From Coturnix japonica (lineage: Eukaryota; Chordata; Aves; Galliformes; Phasianidae), in NCBI RefSeq assembly GCF_001577835.2, contig NC_029542.1, forward strand, positions 76,997-140,996: a stretch of 64,000 nt of DNA, written 5' to 3'. A program made the position numbers and the translations under genes. This document shows positions 23,510 to 33,582 of the stretch, one piece after another. Within the stretch, counting starts at the first letter, position 1, and every line of letters begins with the position of its first letter. The notes beneath the pieces were generated by a model. The model had not been told where the DNA came from. It did no database searches and was given only the letters and a program-made list of their open reading frames with translations.

Positions 23510-23759
23510 CTGGCAAAACAAGCTTGCTGCAAAGCACACTCAGGAACCAGCAACCAAAACTGAGCACTGAACACAGAAAAAGTCTGGTTTTGCTTCTTTG
23601 CTTTTTTCCAGAAAGAGGCAAGATATATATTTTAATGGAAATAGAAATAGATGAACAGGTATCACTCCTTGTGTGGTTCAAGAAGTACACAAAGCCAAGC
23701 AGTCATTTCAGACACATATTTCTACTGTTTCCACAGACCAAGCTATGTGTTTCCTTACC

Positions 23760-25181
23760 TCAGAAAAGAATCAACTTGATACTCATGAGTGTATTAAAGG
23801 CAATACTTTTTGCCAGAAGTACTCTCAAACCCAACACAGCCATGGACAACATGTTCACTTTCTCCATTTTGATATCTGCTTAGTGAGAGAGAAAAGAGGG
23901 GAGAGAGAGGTCATGGTCTAGAGTGAGATGCTATGATATGGGTATAAAAGTGGGGGAAAAAACACTGTTAATAGTGTCAGATAGAGATATGACAGTAAAG
24001 ATTACAGAAACATCATAATGACAAAGGAGGAATGCAGTTATCTTGACTGGATTTTTCCTCCTGTTGCTTATTTTCTATTTGAAAACTTGTCTGTTCCCAG
24101 TTACACTGAAAGAAGCAGTTTGTGTTTGATGAGTACATGATTCTGATACCTCTGCCCCTGAGAAAAAATATTTCCGTGCTTTTATCCCCAACACAGTAAC
24201 AGAATTTCACAGTATCTTTAGGTAACTAACCTTCTGCAGAGGTGTCTGTGGTGTTGCAAACATTTGCTGGCTTTATTTCTTCAGCTTTCATTTCTGTAGC
24301 ATAAATAAAAAATTAAAAAATAATTTTTAAAAAGGCACTATAAACAAAATCTGAATTGTAAAAGGTATTAAAGAAAGTGTCCATCTGACTTTTCCACAGG
24401 TTCAGCAGACAAATCACAAATACATATTTGAGGAGAACAGTCCTCAGTGCCACTGCAGGAAAAAGGAAATCTTGAGTTGGTTTGTTACCACCTTTTTGAA
24501 TGAACTTCACAATGGAAGAACCAAAAATACAAAAAGTGATTTAAGAAAACAAAACAAAACAAAACAAAAACACTTTTACAAAGGCTACCTCCTATCATTT
24601 TCTGAGTGGTTTATGCTGTATGTTGAATTATTTAGTCATAAGTAAATATGAATTCAGAAAAGAGTTCGTATAGTGTTATATTTTTTTCCTTTTTCAAGGA
24701 ACCTCAGGTTCTTAAAAGCTAAGACCACTTGCTTAAGTTGTTTTTAAATATCTTTTAGCTCCACCTGCTTCAGTACTTAGGCTTCCTCCCCATTTCTGCT
24801 GGGCATGCACGAGGCATGTTTATTAGCAGGAAGGCATGCAAGTGTTGGAAGACACTGCCTCGAGAAATGAGTTGTAATTGTACCACAGAATTGTACCTGG
24901 TGATGTTGAGTTGGCTGTAAAATTGCCATTGCTTAACCTGGCCGTGCACGTCACCTCCGATTTTTTTTTCACTTTGACCACTTTAATAGTATTATATATT
25001 CCGTTTGATGTCACAATGGGAGCTTTTGGTTCATATACAACTTCATCAGAGGACATCTCCAAACTGATGTTCTTTTTATAAAAATTCCTTGCCAAACAAG
25101 CTGCTTTCCCAGTGCCACCATCTTCTTCATGTTTCTTTGATTTCATCACAATGACCTCTGGAGTAGAATCTCTCTGGTTAT
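23760..25181 (-). CDS. TRDC: T-cell receptor delta constant region
   Basis: Three coding exons. Exon 1 (24897-25181, 285 bases) encodes the Ig-like domain: it starts DNQRDSTPEVIVMKSKK after a ttttaaacag acceptor, has the domain cysteines in AACLARNFYKK and EVTCTA, and a donor gtacaat. Exon 2 (24231-24293) is the hinge-like connecting peptide, MKAEEIKPANVCNTTDTSAE, with the cysteine that pairs with TCR gamma and an N-glycosylation site (NTT). Exon 3 (23759-23875) encodes EKVNMLSMAVLGLRVLLAKS and the rest of the membrane segment, with Arg and Lys inside it for CD3 pairing, ending KLILF-stop. Reading phases match at both junctions (SP|E and E|D). It lies between J-delta and J-alpha, as in all jawed vertebrates. 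Human TRDC has the same exon plan and similar motifs. Functional by sequence. Confidence 0.97.
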
Positions 25182-25189
25182 CTGTTTAA

Positions 25190-26750
25190 AAAATAAAAAT
25201 TTTAAAGGAAACATTCTATGGGCATGATTTGATTTCATTGCAGTCTTGCCTGACAGTTAAATCACCTGCTGTTCAGGTGCTCCCCATCATTGACTAATAG
25301 CCTTTCTTTTATCTTTATATATTCTTGCTGCTTATTCCAAAGAAGCAGGTAAGAGGCAGAAAGAAAGTTAAAAAGTAGGTTTTCAAGAAAGCTTTAATTC
25401 TACAGGATCCTAAGCTTCCGTTTCCTAGAACTAATACCTGTATGTGAGTTCTTTATTTGATAAGGCAACTAAAAATTAGAACTTGTAAGGATTCAGCTCC
25501 AAGAGTCAAATTATTCTGCTTTCTCAACAATCTAATTCCTAAAAATAAAAGATCTATCAAGAACAGTTTTGTATATTCACAAGACATGAGGAATTAACTG
25601 TTTTTCCTTTACTCTCTCGCACCTCCCTGAAGTCTTCTTCTGATGTGGCTGTAAGGTCTAACCATGGCAAAACCGTTAAGGCAAGGGGAGAAGTCAGTTT
25701 GTTGCATCATTGCTGTGCAACATTACTCCACTGATGAGTGGCATTACTTGCAGAAATGAAGCACTGTTGTTAAAAAGGAGGACAAGGCTGATGAATTAGG
25801 AGAGAAGCAATCAGGAGCCTCTGAAATGATTATTTCCACTTCTCCAGGAATAAGGTCAAATACGTTAAATTGTGAGAGATTTTCCCTACAAAATGTTACA
25901 GACCTTTAAATCATTCCAATCCAGTCTACAGATACTGAAAAGATAGTACATTTGTCAATTGGTTTAACAAGCCATATTGCTAGTCACACAACTACAGGGG
26001 TGTTCAGAAGTGCAATACAGATTTAGTACAAAATATAACAAACAAATTTGAAGAGCAGAACACCCTGAGGCCTATAAACTTGAAGCCCATGTATAAATAT
26101 TTTACAACGTTCCTTACATTAGTGTACTAATTTCAGTGGCAGTTTAACAAAAATACATGCCCTAGAGCAGGAGTCTGTTAAAGAGAGGTGCATTAGACTG
26201 CATTCTGCACAACATCTGTGTTATATTCTACTTAGAAATCCCTCCAGATGTGACATTTCATTCATCACATTTATCTTTGTAAGTTCTTAAACAGGCACTC
26301 TTTCCCACTGTACTCACATAAAAAAAAAGTGCAAGCTGAACAATACTCTGGCATAACATCATTATGATGTTAGACAATCTTGTAGGACCTTTACAGCCTT
26401 ATGATTCTATGATCATGGGCTGTCTCTGCTAATGAGAACAAGCACAACTCCATGTTTGTAAACACCTAGAGAAAACAGATTCCCAAATTTGCATATTCAT
26501 TGACTTCCTTGGTCCTATATAGTTTAACCCAAGCTGAACCAAGTAAGATTAGACTAATAGATAAAAATCTTTTATTTATTTTGTGTAATTTGTCCATTTT
26601 CCCACTTACTGCTGCCTTTCTAACCTCTAGAGAATTTAAATTCTTAGGATCTTATATATATTCCTCTACAGAACCTTTTGTTCCCTTCAAACTGCCCAGC
26701 CATGGGTGTGAAACCTAATAATGACTATTAAAAGCTTATGAAAATGCCAA
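25190..26750. other. J-delta to C-delta intron, part
   Basis: Intron DNA between TRDC exon 1 and the CR1 at 26758. In mammals the delta enhancer lies in this intron, but I could not recognise enhancer sites by eye. One octamer-like atttgcat stands at 26487-26494, which may be chance. Confidence 0.45.
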
Positions 26751-26757
26751 TTGGTAG

Positions 26758-27265
26758 ATCATAGAATTATAGAATCATCAAGGTTGGAAAAGAGCTCTAA
26801 GATCATCCAGTCCATCTGTTCATCTATCACCAAAATTTCCTACTAAACCATGTTCCTCAGTACAACACCTAAACATTTCAACACCTCTAGGGACAGCCAC
26901 CTCTCTGTGCAGCCCATTCCAGCACCTGACCATTCTTTCAGAGAAGAAATGCTTCTGAATATCCAATCTGACTCTCCCCTGGTGCAACTTGAGGCCATTC
27001 CCTCTAGTCCTATTGCTGGTTACATGGGAGAAGTGTCCAACTCCCACCTCACCACAACCTCCCTTTAGGGAATTGTAGAGAGCTATGAGGTCTCCCCTGA
27101 GCCTCCTCTTCTCCAGACTGTACATTTCCAGCTCCCTCAGCTGCTTCTCATAAAGGCTGTGTTCCAGACCCCTCACCAGCTTTGTTTCCCTTCTCTGGAC
27201 TTGCTCCCAAGAAAATTCAGTGTGAGCTTGTCCTTGTAGAGCCCAGATTCTTTGGCAGTTCCCGT
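26758..27265 (-). mobile_element. CR1 3' end
   Basis: A minus-strand CR1 with tail-derived 'atagaattatagaatcatc' followed by 'aaggttggaaaagagctct', and the 3' end of the RT frame ([20 protein letters not shown]) still readable. It sits inside the J-delta to C-delta intron. Confidence 0.85.
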
Positions 27266-27459
27266 GAAGGGGATTCAGCATGCTTTTTATACTTAAACTA
27301 ATTGCATATCATAGGGTTATGCACAGAAATCGTAATGTCTAATTAATTACTTGAAGTATGAGGAAGATGCTGCTTGAGTTTTAGGAGGAAGAAGAGAAAA
27401 AAAAGTTGAAATGCAAACAATAACAACTCAGAAAATGTTAAAGCATAAAGAATACCTAC

Positions 27460-27510
27460 TTGGCTCCACAGTCAGTTGAGTCCCAGTCCCAAAGATTAGA
27501 CCAGCTGTTA
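27460..27510 (-). CDS. TRDJ: T-cell receptor delta J segment
   Basis: Reads TAGLIFGTGTQLTVEP with a perfect F-G-T-G-T core and the LTVEP end typical of J-delta. Donor gtaggt follows. The 12-RSS is less perfect: heptamer at 27511-27517 (cacacgg), 12-base spacer, nonamer at 27530-27538 (tatcaaaaa). It is the J nearest TRDC, about 2.3 kb upstream. Likely functional. Confidence 0.94.
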
Positions 27511-27769
27511 CACACGGTTACAATGGGTATATCAAAAAAGGCTCATTTTGTTATTCTTCCTCAAACATTTCCTTTCCAGGTGTAACATGTTCTTGACAGC
27601 TACTGTTAGCCCTATGTTCTTTTTATTATCTGAGAAGATACTTAAAGTCCTTTCATGTTTTCTAATTTCCAGTATTTCCAAGCAACGAGTATAAAAGGCA
27701 TAACTGACTCGGTAAGATTCTCAGCAAGAACAAATGCGCACAGTGCAATTATTGTTAGTAAAGCAGAAT

Positions 27770-27815
27770 TATTATTATTGTTGTTGTTGTTGTTATTATT
27801 ATTATTATTATTTAT
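27770..27815. repeat. TTA/TTG trinucleotide repeat
   Basis: A run of ttattg-type triplets between the two J-delta segments. On the minus strand it would read as poly-Asn if coding, but it is intronic. Confidence 0.9.
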
Positions 27816-28126
27816 CAAGCCCAGCAGTCTCAACAGAATCCAGTCATTTTGCATTATCTGAAAACACACCTGTGAATTCCTTGCATTGTTTGGTGAGTGA
27901 TTTTTATATTACATTCTGGAAGAGATATTTTATTAGTACAAAAAGTCATAATTTTTTTCTTTAGTCTTACAGAGGCATAGAAATAGTTATATATTCCACT
28001 ATGCTGCGGGCCTTATTTTTCTTAATAAAGGTTTTGTTTAGAATAAGCAAAACCAAAGGAAAAACCCTTACAACCCCTAACCAAGAATATCTTGTTGGAG
28101 TCAATGACTCAGAGAACATTTTTTGT

Positions 28127-28130
<4 letters not shown>

Positions 28131-28160
<30 letters not shown>

Positions 28161-28215
28161 TTTTCTTTTTTTTTCTTTTTTTTTTTCCTTTTCTTTTTTT
28201 TTTTTTTTTTTTTAA
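28131..28215. repeat. Long T-rich pyrimidine tract
   Basis: About 85 bases of T with scattered C. On the transcribed sense (minus) strand it is poly-A with G. It lies about 140 bases from the J-delta at 28355. Confidence 0.9.
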
Positions 28216-28354
28216 AAAAATTAAATTTAAGGACTGCAGGTCAGGTGTTTGAGGATCGTGGACCAGGAATTACTAAAGCAGAAAATTCTTACAATGAACG
28301 CAAACTACTGAATCCCTTCAGTATGATTTTACAAGTGAAAATGAGGGTACTTAC

Positions 28355-28406
28355 TTGGTTCAACTGTGAGAGTGGTTCCACTTCCAAATACAAGCTTATC
28401 TGTTCT
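28355..28406 (-). CDS. TRDJ: T-cell receptor delta J segment
   Basis: Reads RTDKLVFGSGTTLTVEP with an F-G-S-G-T core and a J-delta end. Donor gtaagt follows. The 12-RSS has a heptamer at 28407-28413 (cacactg), 12-base spacer and a nonamer at 28426-28434 (caaataaat). Seventeen codons plus one base. Closest J to the D segments. Likely functional. Confidence 0.94.
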
Positions 28407-28813
28407 CACACTGTTAATACCCAGTCAAATAAATAACTCTTTCCTTGCTGCATTCAGAGGTTATTTTTTTTTAATAAAAAAAAAAAGAAAATCCTGATGC
28501 TCCTCTTATAGACCCATATACGCAATTCCATGAGGGTGTTTAGAGCTACATTTTCTTCTGAACCTGGAAGGGAGAAAACAATAATGATGTCAGACATCTT
28601 CATCAAGTACTGAATTTCCCAGTTCTATTTTCTCCCTTCTGCAAGAACTCCATTAGCTTAACATGTTCAGGATAAAATAATATGTGAAAAGAATGTTAGA
28701 TTTATCTCCTGAGGTATTTCAGGCACTTCTATTCTTCCTTCCCAAGAAAACATAAAATCTATTTTGCACCATTGGGTTTTTGTACAGGGCCTTATGTTGT
28801 TTACACCATTGTG

Positions 28814-28830
28814 GTACTCCAGCCCCCAAA
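28814..28830 (-). CDS. TRDD: D-delta segment with 12- and 23-RSS
   Basis: A 17-base core, minus strand tttgggggctggagtac. On its V side (plus-strand right) lies a 12-RSS: heptamer 28831-28837 (cacagtg), 12-base spacer, nonamer 28850-28858 (acaaaaaat). On its J side lies a 23-RSS: heptamer 28807-28813 (cattgtg), exactly 23 bases of spacer, nonamer 28775-28783 (ggtttttgt, consensus). All three frames are open (FGGWS, LGAGV, WGLEY), as usual for D-delta. The 12/23 layout allows V-D, D-D and D-J joining. It lies 0.4 kb upstream of the nearer J-delta. Confidence 0.9.
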
Positions 28831-28869
28831 CACAGTGATATACTTCACTACAAAAAATATGTCTTCCTT

Positions 28870-30840
28870 TGTTATGACTACACAGAATTTTGGATTATAC
28901 AGTCACATGACTTCTCTAGTGGTTTCTGTCTTATACACCACATGAAGAAATATGGTACAGCTTTCAATGAGCAGTCTTGAACAGGACAAAGAAGGATGAA
29001 TTTTAAATGGAATCTTTGGGATAACATGTTTCTGAAAATCTCATGGAGATGAGTTTATTAGAAAGCAGGAAAAAATATCCATATTTTTAATGCTACATCA
29101 TAGAATTTATAAAAATTCTAAGCTGCAGAAAGTTGTCTGTTTTTTCACCTTTTTCAGTGCTCGCTTCGGAATGTGAGTTGTGTGCCTGCTATTGGTACTT
29201 AGAGTCGGTGTCTGAGAATTATTTGACCTTAGGAAGTCCTAAGTAGGGAAAATGATTGCATTTTGTTAGGTAGAGACTATATCCATCATAAAGTAAAACG
29301 TTTGTAGTAATTGGACCAAAACCTTCAGAGTGATCAAGCTGTGTACCATTAACACTATCTCAACACATAAAATTATATAGAACATAATATGTAGAGGAAG
29401 ACACACTATATGTGAGAGAACATGTAATTTGTGGACTGATATAAAATGACATGGCACTTTATTTGGCAACCTTGATGTTTGAGAAACAATGACTTAAATC
29501 AAAGAGGTAAAATCCAGGGACACCACATGGAAGGATAAAAAACTTTTGATTGTCTAAAAATTGGAATTGACAGCTGACACTGAGAGTTAACTAGGGTTAA
29601 AAAACTAAAAGAATATCCTGCTGTTGACCATAGAATAAAGAGATATAAGAAACCTACAGCTGGAAATGGAACCAAGCAGTGAATTCACCCATTTTGCTGT
29701 GCTAGGTCAGCTAGACCAGCTCCCTAAACCACTCCTAGGAAATCACCAGACTTGCTGTGTTGAAATAAAAAACAACCATGAATCAGCAGGGAATCACGGC
29801 CTTTCTGAACCTTGTGACTCAACAGGAGGGCTTCTCCGATTAGCCACAACAGTTTTATACCCTTAATGCAAATGTGTGGTGGTTGAAGATCCATATCGCC
29901 AAAGGAGCTATTTAAAGAGAGCAACAGAAATGAAAACAGATGTATTTAACCTCTGAGATCCTGCAATTTCAGCAGTGAAACTCCCCATTCCTGGCAAATC
30001 TGAGACAAATTGTGTAAATCAGGTTGGGAAAATGAAACTCCCAAAGTGAGAGCTGAAAGCTTGTGAGTTCTGACATCAGGAAGAATGTTCTTGGTCCACC
30101 TGAGGATTTATAACTACAGAACAGGTCATCACTGTCCTAGAAAACAAGGAATTAGGAGCTCTGCAAAATTAGATGTTTGTATCCATTGATCATGAGCCCC
30201 ACCAGAGCACCCAAAAAAGTAGTGAATGTTAGTATACAGAGGTTCCCTGCTCCAGGGTATCCAACAACCTGATCTGCCATCTATGATGGTTTACAACTTG
30301 CCAAAATCTCATATATAGGACATATATAACACTTTTTAGGCCTACACACCCCTGCTGGTGAGTACTAATGAACCTGTCAGGAGAGTCCTGGATATTAAAA
30401 AGGATGAGTGCATTGCCTTGGACATGGAGACCAGGCAGGTTTCCATTTCATCTTATTGGTGTGGTGGGAGGAGGTGAGAAGGAGGATGGGATGGATCACT
30501 CATCAGCGGCACTAGCAATGGGGACTTAGTTTCTAAGTCCATCAGACCAACTTGGGAACTAAAGACTGTGGAAGAGTTGGAATCAGCCTGACTAACTGAC
30601 AAAAAACATCTTTGCCAACAGATCAACTAACCTGAGGCAAAAGAAAGTCTTCATACACTTTCTAGGATGTCAGCATGACTAGGTACCTTTCTGAAGTGCC
30701 TATGCATATGCAAATCCAGAAAGAAACATGATAAATTTAAGCTCAGTTTGTAGTAATAGGTCTATGACTGTGGAATATAGGACCGAATAGTCCATGTGAC
30801 TCAACAACTTAAGTGCATCTCGAAGCCTAGGTTTGGGTGT
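28870..30840. other. D-delta intersegment DNA, nothing recognised
   Basis: About 2 kb between the two D segments. No further D with paired RSSs, no exon and no clear transposon was seen. Confidence 0.45.
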
Positions 30841-30845
30841 TCTAT

Positions 30846-31740
30846 CTAGCACGGCCCAGTTTTCCCTTCATGGCCTGGCTGTAAAGCTATTAGATCATGG
30901 AGGTTTTCTGTGATAGCTTGCAGAAGTACTGCGGAGAACAGAGACAGGTCATTTAGCAAAGACACCAGAAAAGTAAGGAGAGAGAACTGCTCTTTCCATG
31001 AGAGCATTAGAAATTCATGCTGTTCTGTTTTATTACATGCAGTGAGCCTGCTGATAGCATATGGCTCAGGAGCAGAGGGCAGATCAATATGGGTGACATG
31101 GTGGATGACTATGACAGACCACATGATTTGGAAGAAGTAGATGAGGCCTTCTTCAGACAACTGAAAGGAGCCTCTAGTTCACCAGCACTGGTCCTTATGG
31201 TGGGGGCAGCACAGTGAGACAGAAGCAATCCAGTTTACCGATTAAATCATACTGAAACAAGAGATCAAGGAGATGGATCTCCTAGTTGCAAATGAGAAAG
31301 AATCAGCACTAGATGTGAAGGTCAGGAGCAGGTTCGGCTGTGGTGATCACATAGTGTTTGAACTCAGAATCCTGGGAAGAGGGAGAAATGCAAAAAGCAG
31401 AATCACAGCCCCAGGATTTAGGAGAGCAGAATTTATCATCTTCAAGGATCTGCTTGGAAGTTCCCATGAGTTTTGGTCCTGGACAGAGGAGAAGTCTAGG
31501 ATTGCTTCTTAATTTTCAGAGATCAGGAATAGTTTATCTTAACAAAACATAATGCAAAGGTAGCAGGAGATCAAAATGATGAGGGGCTCCTGAGAAAACT
31601 CACATACAGTGAGGAAATGTGCAAGAGTGAAGAAACAGTGGCTGGTGATCTGGGAGAGAAATAGAGACACCATCTGACCATGCAGGGTTAGGGTTGGAAA
31701 ATTCAAAGCCTGTCTGGAACTGATTCTGGTAGAGCATGTG
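30846..31740 (+). mobile_element. CR1 fragment (endonuclease region)
   Basis: Plus-strand remnants of the CR1 endonuclease frame near 31075-31500 (EEVDEAFFRQLKGASSSPAL and similar), broken by stops and without a 3' end. The left part (30846-30905) resembles, in reverse, the segment at 62880-62935. An old relic between the two D-delta segments. Confidence 0.6.
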
Positions 31741-31764
31741 AAAGGAAAAAAAAAAGGGTTTCTA

Positions 31765-32142
31765 CTCTGAAAGTAATGCCTCCTATTTTGCTGAGTTGGT
31801 CAGAGGTCAGAGGTGGATATTGGTGGTATGGAAGTACAGGTTGAACCTTCCTCACAAGTATTCCAGTTCATTTTTTTGCTACGCGACAGATGGCAGCAGA
31901 GGGCAGCCTGAAAAAACGATGTCTGAGATGGAAGCGAAATGAAACAAAACTGAGGAACTGAATTCCTCTATGTGGAAAAAATTGCACCCACTGACATCTG
32001 CAAGTCTGTTCAGAATGTCTTTCACGTTGCTTTTGCCACTGCTGACATGCATAACTGTGCTCACTTTCACTGCTTGGTCTCCATAAATGTTCTGAAAGAG
32101 TCATACGACAACCTAATAAAATAGGAGGCATTACTTTCAGAG
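31765..32142 (+). mobile_element. Mariner deletion derivative with internal inversion
   Basis: Terminal inverted repeats of about 25 bases: ctctgaaagtaatgcctcct at 31765 and its reverse complement ending at 32142. The 5' flank is TA; the 3' flank is CA, probably a mutated TA. The left half is forward mariner sequence up to the start of the transposase. The stretch at about 32020-32098 is the next piece of the transposase gene in reverse orientation. At 378 bases the element is a short non-autonomous copy, matching the avian mariner (Galluhop/Mariner1-like) pieces elsewhere in this window. Confidence 0.8.
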
Positions 32143-32149
32143 CAGTCTT

Positions 32150-32615
32150 TGTACAAAGGAGCTGCGTGCGAGTTAGAGTCCTCCTTCTGATGCCAGTTTG
32201 ATGGGAGATTGCTATTAGGAAGTATTCTTTATAATCTCTTGCTTGCACTCTTCTTCATGCATCTGCTTCTGGCCATTCTTCAATATGGACCTAAAAGGAT
32301 TTTTGCTTCTATCGAAAAAGAGAGTCAACAAATCTTACCTGCTCTGGCTGTAAGAAGAGAACACAATGATGGAGTTAAGTGGAAACATCTAAAATACAGT
32401 AGCTATATACCTGATCACCCAACTTGAGTTAACAGGCTTATGTCCAAAATCACATCTTATCAAAGACTGAATATTGAATGGCAGGGAAACTGGCCTTGTG
32501 TAGAAAAGTCTTTCCAGTGAATCATGTTGGAAATTAAATTTGTGTTTATGCTTATGGTAGTCTGAAGAAAAAGAGATTGCAAAGCACTATGTTTCAGCCT
32601 TCAAGAGAAGACGGT
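32150..32615. other. DNA between mariner and D-delta, nothing recognised
   Basis: No exon, RSS pair or repeat recognised. Confidence 0.4.
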
Positions 32616-32659
32616 AAGTTCATTTGTGTTCAGTAATTCAGTCTTTTTCTGTCACAGTG

Positions 32660-32669
32660 GTACGTAGTC
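32660..32669 (-). CDS. TRDD: Second D-delta segment with 12- and 23-RSS
   Basis: A ten-base core, minus strand gactacgtac. V side: 12-RSS with heptamer 32670-32676 (cacagta), 12-base spacer, nonamer 32689-32697 (acaaaaaca). J side: heptamer 32653-32659 (cacagtg where cactgtg is ideal), exactly 23 bases, nonamer-like 32621-32629 (catttgtgt, 6 of 9 matches). The correct spacing on both sides supports a true D, although the J-side RSS is weak. It is the D nearest the V genes. Confidence 0.72.
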
Positions 32670-33056
32670 CACAGTACTAGAGAGTTCTACAAAAACATAT
32701 TTATTTAATTATTTACTTCACATCCAGGTGGCTTCCTCTTTCACATCCTTTGAAGATATGAAAGTTTATCTTTCTCTGTACTGTTGTACTTTTTAGTAAT
32801 CTAAAGCTGTTGCAGAAAGGTTGTTATGCACTAAAAACAAAACTATCAGTATTGCTTTATTTTATTTTATTTGGAGGGGGGGGGGAGGTTGGTCAGAAAT
32901 ATTCATTTATAACTATAAAGTCCATATTTGTCAAAAAGGAATGTTGTTCCTTTTGGTGTGTTAGAGCTGTTCTTACCGGAGGGACCTTATTTCTCATTTG
33001 TCTTTTAACAAATGTCAGGGGAGTTATGATGTAACATATTAAAGAGCATTGAGGGA

Positions 33057-33419
33057 TGTTGTGGAATAAGGTCAGCTGGGGGATGGGCCTGAGTAATTGC
33101 ACAAGAACTGCTAAGATAACAACAGCCGAAGCAGCTGAAGTGGAACCATGGAATGGGGATGTGAAGAAGCGCTTTGCCGAATGCCCTGTGATGAGATGAT
33201 TTATGCAAGGAAGGACTTTGGGGTGGGAAGAGGCATGTGTACATGGGGTTGTGTAGCGGGTGTACAGGACACGCATGCATGGAAGCCATGCTGGTATATA
33301 AGCCATGTGATGCAGCAGTAAAAGTGAGAGTAGACTCCATGGCATCCATGTTATGTCTCTCTCCAGATGGGGTCCGTTCTGGATGGGGTCCGGCCCATGG
33401 TCAGTTGTTGAAAATGACA
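33057..33419 (+). mobile_element. Solo LTR, class II (ERVK-like), fossil
   Basis: Begins TGTTGTGG and ends AATGACA, about 363 bases, flanked on both sides by the 6-base direct repeat gaggga (33051-33056 and 33420-33425). A TATA-like tatataag is near 33294. A 6-base target repeat suits class II retroviruses. No internal viral genes. The perfect target repeat suggests moderate age. Confidence 0.75.
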
Positions 33420-33582
33420 GAGGGACCAGTTACATCAATCCTATTAATTTTCAATTTTATTTTATTCTAATTTCCTAAGCATTTCTGGACTTAAAATATT
33501 TATATTTCATATGAAATCATAAAGAGTCTATATTGTGACTGATATAGCAGAAGGAAGGGATGCCATCCAGAGGGATCTTCAC

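Noticed and set aside
26487-26494. atttgcat, a perfect Ig/TCR octamer on the plus strand.
   Set aside because: No promoter or V gene is near; in AT-rich intron DNA an octamer occurs by chance.
28001-28250. Phenylalanine-rich open frames.
   Set aside because: They are translations of the T-rich tract.
30600-30630. Nonamer-like acaaaaaac between the D segments.
   Set aside because: No heptamer 12 or 23 bases away.
31868-32248. A 126-codon minus-strand open frame resembling transposase.
   Set aside because: It crosses the inverted mariner piece and unrelated flank; not a gene.
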